40,264 bases of DNA, from positions 1-40,264 of the forward strand of contig JAICVC010000003.1 of assembly GCA_025935515.1 (NCBI GenBank), read 5' to 3'. This document shows positions 35,657 through 40,264 of the stretch, piece after piece. Below the pieces are notes generated by a model. The model searched no databases, was not told the origin of the DNA, and saw only the letters and a list, made by a program, of their open reading frames with translations. A program made the translations under genes and the position numbers. Numbering within the stretch: position 1 is the stretch's first letter; every line of letters starts with the position of its first letter. The stretch is from Sphingomonas sp. GTDB taxonomy: Bacteria > Pseudomonadota > Alphaproteobacteria > Sphingomonadales > Sphingomonadaceae.

Positions 35657-36480
35657 AAGCTTACCGCGTCGGGGATAGGCCGGCGGTGGTTGAGTGCCGG
35701 GATACGCGAGCGCACCTCGACGATCCGCTTCAAATCGATGTCGGCGAAGCCGACGCCGGATTCCTCGCCCATGTCGAGCAGGATGTCGCCCCACGGGTCG
35801 GCGACCAGCGAATGGCCAAATGTGTTGCGCCCATCTTCATGATGCCCGACCTGGGCCGCCGCGACCACGAACAGGCCGGCCTCGATGGCCCTCGCCCGGA
35901 GCAGCACGTGCCAGTGCGCCTTGCCGGTCGGGACGGTGAAAGCGGCCGGGACGGCGATCACGTCGGCGTAGGATTCGGCGAGCCGCGCATACAGGCCCGG
36001 GAAGCGACGGTCGTAGCAGATGGTGAGGCCGAGCTTGCCGATCGGCGTGCCGTTGACCAGCACGACGCCGCCGCCGGCGGAATAGACATTGGACTCCCGC
36101 CAGCTCTCGCCTGTCGGCAGGTCGACGTCGAACAAATGGATCTTGTCATAGGTCGCGCGCACCTCGCCCTCGCGATCGATGACGAAGCCGCGGTTTGCCA
36201 CCTTGCCGTCGCCGGCGAGGACCGCGAGCGAGCCGACATGGAGCCAGATGCGGTGCTGCGCCGCCGCCTCGCGGACCGCGGCAAGCACCCGGTCCTCGTC
36301 CTGCGGCCAAAGCACCTTTGCGGCGCGCTGAGCGTCGCGGTCGAGAAGCCCGGACATTTCCGGCGTGAACAGCATTTCCGCGCCGCCCGCGACCGCCTGC
36401 TCGATTGCCAAAACCAGCGAGCGCGCGTTGGCTTCGGGATCGATTCCCGTATTCGACTGAAAAAGCGCGATGCGCGTCAT
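35653..36480 (-). CDS. Carbon-nitrogen hydrolase (nitrilase) family protein
   Basis: LFTPEMSGLLDRD, YDKIHLFDVDLP, KLGLTICYDRRFPGLYARLAE, WHVLLRARAIEAGLFVVAAAQ. Confidence 0.93.
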   Translation of the reverse strand: MTRIALFQSNTGIDPEANARSLVLAIEQAVAGGAEMLFTPEMSGLLDRDAQRAAKVLWPQDEDRVLAAVREAAAQHRIWLHVGSLAVLAGDGKVANRGFVIDREGEVRATYDKIHLFDVDLPTGESWRESNVYSAGGGVVLVNGTPIGKLGLTICYDRRFPGLYARLAESYADVIAVPAAFTVPTGKAHWHVLLRARAIEAGLFVVAAAQVGHHEDGRNTFGHSLVADPWGDILLDMGEESGVGFADIDLKRIVEVRSRIPALNHRRPIPDAVSL

Positions 36481-36731
36481 TGGCCGAAGAGTTCGTCCAG
36501 CTTGCCCGAGCGCTCGAGCGCAACCAGGTCGTCGCAGCCGCCGACATGGTGTTCGCGGATGAAGATCTGGGGGACCGTGCTTCGTCCGTTCGCGCGCTGG
36601 ATCATCAGCGCGCGCGCTTCTCCGCCATAGTCGACGGGAATCTCCTCATATTTGACGCCTTTCGCCTCGAGCAGCTGCTTTGCGCGCCAGCAATAAGGGC
36701 AAAACGCCTTGGTATAGATTTGAACGGTCAC
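36477..36731 (-). CDS. grxC: Glutaredoxin 3
   Basis: MTVQIYTKAFCPYCWRAKQLLEAKG, STVPQIFIREHHVGGCDDL. Confidence 0.94.
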   Translation of the reverse strand: MTVQIYTKAFCPYCWRAKQLLEAKGVKYEEIPVDYGGEARALMIQRANGRSTVPQIFIREHHVGGCDDLVALERSGKLDELFGQ

Positions 36732-36767
36732 GGTCGGTCCTTCACGCCGGATAGTTAGGCACTCGCA

Positions 36768-37502
36768 TCAACGCATCAACTGCAAAGGTTTCACCACGCG
36801 CGCCCAGCTTACCAGCTCAACCCGGGCTGCCCCGGCGCGCCTGAGCGTCCGAGCGCAGGCCTCCGCCGTGCTTCCAGTGGTCAGGACGTCATCGACCAGG
36901 ATCACGGTCTTCCCGGCGATTGCCGATTTGTCCCTGACGCGAAAGGCGCCGGCGACCGTCCTCCGCCGCTGGAGCGGGCTCATCCCCTTGAGCGGCGGCG
37001 TCCGCCGGATTCGTGTGAGCGCCAATGGATTGGCAGCGATCCCAAGCCGTCGAGACAGTTCGCGCGCGACCAGCGCCGACTGGTTGAACCCACGCCGCCA
37101 CAATCGCGTCCGGTGCAACGGCACTGGGACCAGCAGGCGATCACCCCCCTCGCCGACCAGCGGCGCCATGTACCGCGCCATCGTCCGGGCGATCGCGACC
37201 TTGCGCCCATATTTCAGGCGGATCGCCAGGCTCCGCGAGAGATCGTCGTACGCGACCGCCGCGCGAGTGCGGGCAATCCTCGGCGGCCGTGCCAGGCAGA
37301 CGCCGCAGCTGGTCTCCTCGGTGGCCTGCAGCGGCAACCCGCAGGTCGAGCAACCCGAGTGGCCGAGAAATTCAATCTGCTTCCAGCAATCGGCGCAGAA
37401 GCTGTGCACGTCGGCGACGATGGTCCCGCAGACGGCGCAGCGCGGCGGCAGCGCGAAATCGAGCGCCCAGTGCGCGGCGACACGGACGGCATTGCCAATC
37501 AT
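36768..37502 (-). CDS. ComF family phosphoribosyltransferase
   Basis: CAVCG..CADCW..CSTCGLPL zinc finger; LVPVPLHRTRLWRRGFNQSALVARELSRR; KTVILVDDVLTTGSTAEACARTL. Confidence 0.93.
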   Translation of the reverse strand: MIGNAVRVAAHWALDFALPPRCAVCGTIVADVHSFCADCWKQIEFLGHSGCSTCGLPLQATEETSCGVCLARPPRIARTRAAVAYDDLSRSLAIRLKYGRKVAIARTMARYMAPLVGEGGDRLLVPVPLHRTRLWRRGFNQSALVARELSRRLGIAANPLALTRIRRTPPLKGMSPLQRRRTVAGAFRVRDKSAIAGKTVILVDDVLTTGSTAEACARTLRRAGAARVELVSWARVVKPLQLMR

Positions 37503-37540
37503 TGCGCGTCTTGTCGCTTGGTCGCGGCCAGCGCACAAGC

Positions 37541-38314
37541 GTGTCAGTGCCCGCGCTCTTCGACATGGAGCTCCGCGCGCTGCGGCGCGACCGCGCCGCC
37601 CGCGCGGGCGCCGACTTATTCCTTCATCAACGCGCCTTCGACGATTGCCTCGAGCGCCTCGCGCTGATGCAGCGGCGGTTCGAGCGCGCGCTGCTGATCG
37701 GCTGTCCGGATGCGTCCTGGCCCGGTCGGCTGGCCGTTGCCGGCCAGCTCGACGTTCGCGATCCGGGCCCCTTGTTCTCAGCCGGGGCAAAAGGGGAAAC
37801 GATTGTCGAGGACCAGTGGCATCCGCCTGAAGCGGCTTACGACCTCGTGCTCGCCATCGGCACGCTCGATACAGTCAACGATCTGCCGCTGGCGCTGCGG
37901 CTGATCCGCCACGCAATGCGCGATGGCGGGCTGTTCATCGGCGCGCTGTCAGGCGGCGACACGCTCCCGCAGCTTCGGCACGCGATGCGCGCCGCCGACG
38001 CCGCCTCTGGCACAGCCGCACCGCATGTTCACCCGCGCATCGAAGCGGCGGCGCTTGCGCCGCTTTTGACCAACGCCGGGTTCATCGATCCGGTGGTCGA
38101 TGTCGACCGCATATCCGCCTCTTATGCTTCTCTGAGCCGGCTGGTCGCCGACCTCCGGGCGATGGGCGCCACCAGCCTGTTGACCGCGCGCCCGAAATTC
38201 GTCGGCAAGTCCGCACGTGCTGCAGCGCTCAGCGCCTTCGCGAGCCGCGGCGACGGCGCGCGGACGGTCGAGACTTTCGAGGTTCTGCATTTTGCCGGCT
38301 GGACGTCAAAATAA
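37541..38314 (+). CDS. Class I SAM-dependent methyltransferase (NDUFAF5/BioC-like)
   Basis: GTG start; LFDMELRALRRDRAARAG, YDLVLAIGTLDTVNDLPLALRLIRHAMRDGGLFIGALSGGDTLPQLRHAM; divergent from comF-like gene. Confidence 0.85.
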   Translation: MSVPALFDMELRALRRDRAARAGADLFLHQRAFDDCLERLALMQRRFERALLIGCPDASWPGRLAVAGQLDVRDPGPLFSAGAKGETIVEDQWHPPEAAYDLVLAIGTLDTVNDLPLALRLIRHAMRDGGLFIGALSGGDTLPQLRHAMRAADAASGTAAPHVHPRIEAAALAPLLTNAGFIDPVVDVDRISASYASLSRLVADLRAMGATSLLTARPKFVGKSARAAALSAFASRGDGARTVETFEVLHFAGWTSK

Positions 38315-38408
38315 AGAGCTGAAAGTCCATTAACTGTAGTCGTCGAAAGACTTGTTAACCCTCAGTCACGTAAACCCGCCGCGTGGACGTGGACCAGAGG
38401 AGGGTGGC

Positions 38409-38594
38409 GTGAGCGCTATCCGAAAGATCTTGCGCAGGTTCGGCGCCGACGAGCGCGGAGCAACTGCGATCGAATACGGGCTAATCGTCGGACTGATTGC
38501 AGTCGCCTCGATCGGCGGCATGCAGCAGCTCGGCGGGGGCGTCGGCGGCAAGTGGGGCAATCTCGCTTCGACCGCGAATACCTATATGCCCTGA
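38409..38594 (+). CDS. Flp family type IVb pilin
   Basis: FGADERGATAIEYGLIVGLIAVASIGGMQQLGGGVGGKW; GTG start. Confidence 0.9.
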   Translation: MSAIRKILRRFGADERGATAIEYGLIVGLIAVASIGGMQQLGGGVGGKWGNLASTANTYMP

Positions 38595-38603
38595 GCTATC
38601 GGC

Positions 38604-40052
38604 TCAGCTTCGTCGCGTCCCGTAAATGACCAGCTTGACCTTGCGGCCTGGCACCAAAGTGCTGTTGGCCGCAAGGCCATTTAAGGACAGGAACCGCTCG
38701 ACCTTGAAATCGCGATAGGCCATCCGGTTGCTGAGCGACTGGATGGTGTCGCCCGGCCTCACCGTTTCGATGTGTATGATCCTCGGGCGGATCGCCGCTG
38801 CTTCGGCGGGCGTAACGCGGCGCAGCGAATTGATCATCGGCGCGAACGGCCCGACGCCGTAACCGCCCGGCGTCAGCATTACGAAATAATAGATGCGCTG
38901 GGCATCCCACTGATAGGCGGCGACGCTCGCGTCGATCAGGCCGGAATCGGTGTTCACGCGCGCGGTCGTGATCGCCGCGGGCATCCCGTTGATTGTGACA
39001 TGCTGCGGCTGCGGAACCGGGAAGTTCGCCTGTCCGCGCGTGAGTTGGCGGAAGGCGAGCAGGATCGCATTATCAAGCGTCCCATTATACTGGCCGCCGC
39101 GGAACTGCGCCTTGCCCGCCGATCCGGAGATGGTCACCGCGTCCGTGCCGTTTGACATCAGATAACCTTGGGGCACGCTGAACTGGATGCGCAGGTCGGG
39201 ATGGGTGAAGGTCGCCCCTTCGATGACGCCCTGGGCCGGATCGTCGTCGACATAAAGCCCTTCAAGCTCCCTCAGGAAGACGTCGCGGTTGCGGATGCCG
39301 GTGCCGAGCCTCCCGGTCGCGCGGCCGGCGGCAAGGGCGCGTTGCATGCGGTTCTCGCTAAGGGGGTGAGTGCTCGCCCACTCGGGTGTCTGGCGGTTGC
39401 TTCTCCCCTGGACCCTGGCCTGCAAGGCGCTCTGGCGACTGAGTGCGGCGAGAATGCCGGCGGCTCCGGCAGGATCGTAGCCGGCGGCGAGCATGTAGCG
39501 CAGGCCGAGCGTGTCGGCCTGATATTCCTGGTCCCGCGAGAAGCTCAACGTATCGAGCCGCGCCCGCGCCTGGAGAACGTCGGTGATGCCCGGGCCGAAA
39601 ATCGCCCCGATGATCTGGCCGAACACGCCCAGCGGATTGCGCTGCGCATATTGCTCGCGGATGTGGGCATGGTTTGCGGCGACATGACCGACCTCATGGC
39701 CCAGTGCGAACGCGAGCTGGGACTCGTCTTCCATCAGGCCCATCAGCTGGCGGGTGATGTAGACGTAGCCGCCGGGCACCGAGAAGGCATTCTCTACCGC
39801 CGAATTGAGGGTGGTGAAGTGCAGCGCCTGGCCGGGATTTCCGATGCCGGATACGGCGCCGACCCGGCGGCCCACGGACTCGACATAGGTTGCGCGGGGG
39901 CCGGTCTCGGCGCCGCCAAGCTCGCGCACCAGTTCCGCATGGTCGCGCTGCGCTTCGGCAACGTCCTGCGGGTTGAGATAACGGAGACGCTGCGCCGCCG
40001 CGGGCGTGATCGCCAGAGCGGCGGCGGCAAGCAACAGGATGGTTCTACGCAT
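38604..40052 (-). CDS. Exported M48 family metalloprotease with C-terminal LysM-like domain
   Basis: LAFALGHEVGHVAANHAH; VPGGYVYITRQLMGLMEDESQ; C-terminal VRPGDTIQSLSNRMAYRDFKVERFLSLNGLAANSTLVPGRKVKLVI. Confidence 0.92.
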   Translation of the reverse strand: MRRTILLLAAAALAITPAAAQRLRYLNPQDVAEAQRDHAELVRELGGAETGPRATYVESVGRRVGAVSGIGNPGQALHFTTLNSAVENAFSVPGGYVYITRQLMGLMEDESQLAFALGHEVGHVAANHAHIREQYAQRNPLGVFGQIIGAIFGPGITDVLQARARLDTLSFSRDQEYQADTLGLRYMLAAGYDPAGAAGILAALSRQSALQARVQGRSNRQTPEWASTHPLSENRMQRALAAGRATGRLGTGIRNRDVFLRELEGLYVDDDPAQGVIEGATFTHPDLRIQFSVPQGYLMSNGTDAVTISGSAGKAQFRGGQYNGTLDNAILLAFRQLTRGQANFPVPQPQHVTINGMPAAITTARVNTDSGLIDASVAAYQWDAQRIYYFVMLTPGGYGVGPFAPMINSLRRVTPAEAAAIRPRIIHIETVRPGDTIQSLSNRMAYRDFKVERFLSLNGLAANSTLVPGRKVKLVIYGTRRS

Positions 40053-40138
40053 AGGGCCTGGATCACTTTCCCGTTTCGCAGCAACTAAAGCGCGGCGATT
40101 TTGAACGGAAAATGACTGGTCGAGGTTCCTGGCGCGAC

Positions 40139-40264
40139 CTAGCCGATGGCGAGGAACTTGGCGCGACGCTGGGCCCGGAGCTCGTCGGGGCCGAGGTTGC
40201 CGCAGCCGTCCAGCTCCTCGATCAGCGCGCCTTTCAAGGCGCCGATCGCCGCGTCGGGGTCCCG
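40139..40264 (-). CDS. accA: C-terminus of acetyl-CoA carboxylase carboxyltransferase subunit alpha (partial)
   Basis: Manual translation: RDPDAAIGALKGALIEELDGCGNLGPDELRAQRRAKFLAIG*, consistent with AccA C-termini. Confidence 0.65.
   Translation of the reverse strand, partial: RDPDAAIGALKGALIEELDGCGNLGPDELRAQRRAKFLAIG

Noticed and set aside
38409-38594. Flp pilin as a marker of a tad pilus locus
   Set aside because: No cpa/tad machinery genes in the window; orphan pilin only.

Overview
High-GC chromosomal window from an alphaproteobacterium, most likely Sphingomonadales (inferred from a circularly permuted two-piece tmRNA, UrcA and DUF6356-type proteins and familiar sphingomonad interspersed repeats; no search was run). 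About 40 protein genes are supported, mostly housekeeping or accessory: nitronate monooxygenase (partial), nadC, metallophosphoesterase, M3 peptidase, two NUDIX hydrolases, a LemA/TPM module back-to-back with a LemA/M48 module, mscL, amidohydrolases, SWIB protein, S66 LD-carboxypeptidase, GGDEF-EAL, PilZ, a Mur ligase, a LytS/LytTR two-component pair, SDF symporter, amine oxidase, folE, an FAD protein, nitrilase, grxC, comF, an Flp pilin, an M48-LysM protease and the accA 3' end (partial). RNA genes: permuted ssrA (tag ANDNEALALAA) and tRNA-Arg(CCT). No CRISPR, IS element or prophage was seen. The most interesting stretch is 21.5-24.8 kb. Three dispersed-repeat families interleave with small genes there, including a translationally coupled pair (2H-phosphoesterase-like plus HAD nucleotidase-like) bracketed by two unrelated palindromic repeats. 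Other items: a palindromic repeat that supplies the start and signal peptide of a TPM protein, an FAD protein with no canonical start codon upstream of its dinucleotide-binding motif, and two exported methyltransferase-like paralogs. Most long antisense ORFs in the supplied track are GC-driven shadows.
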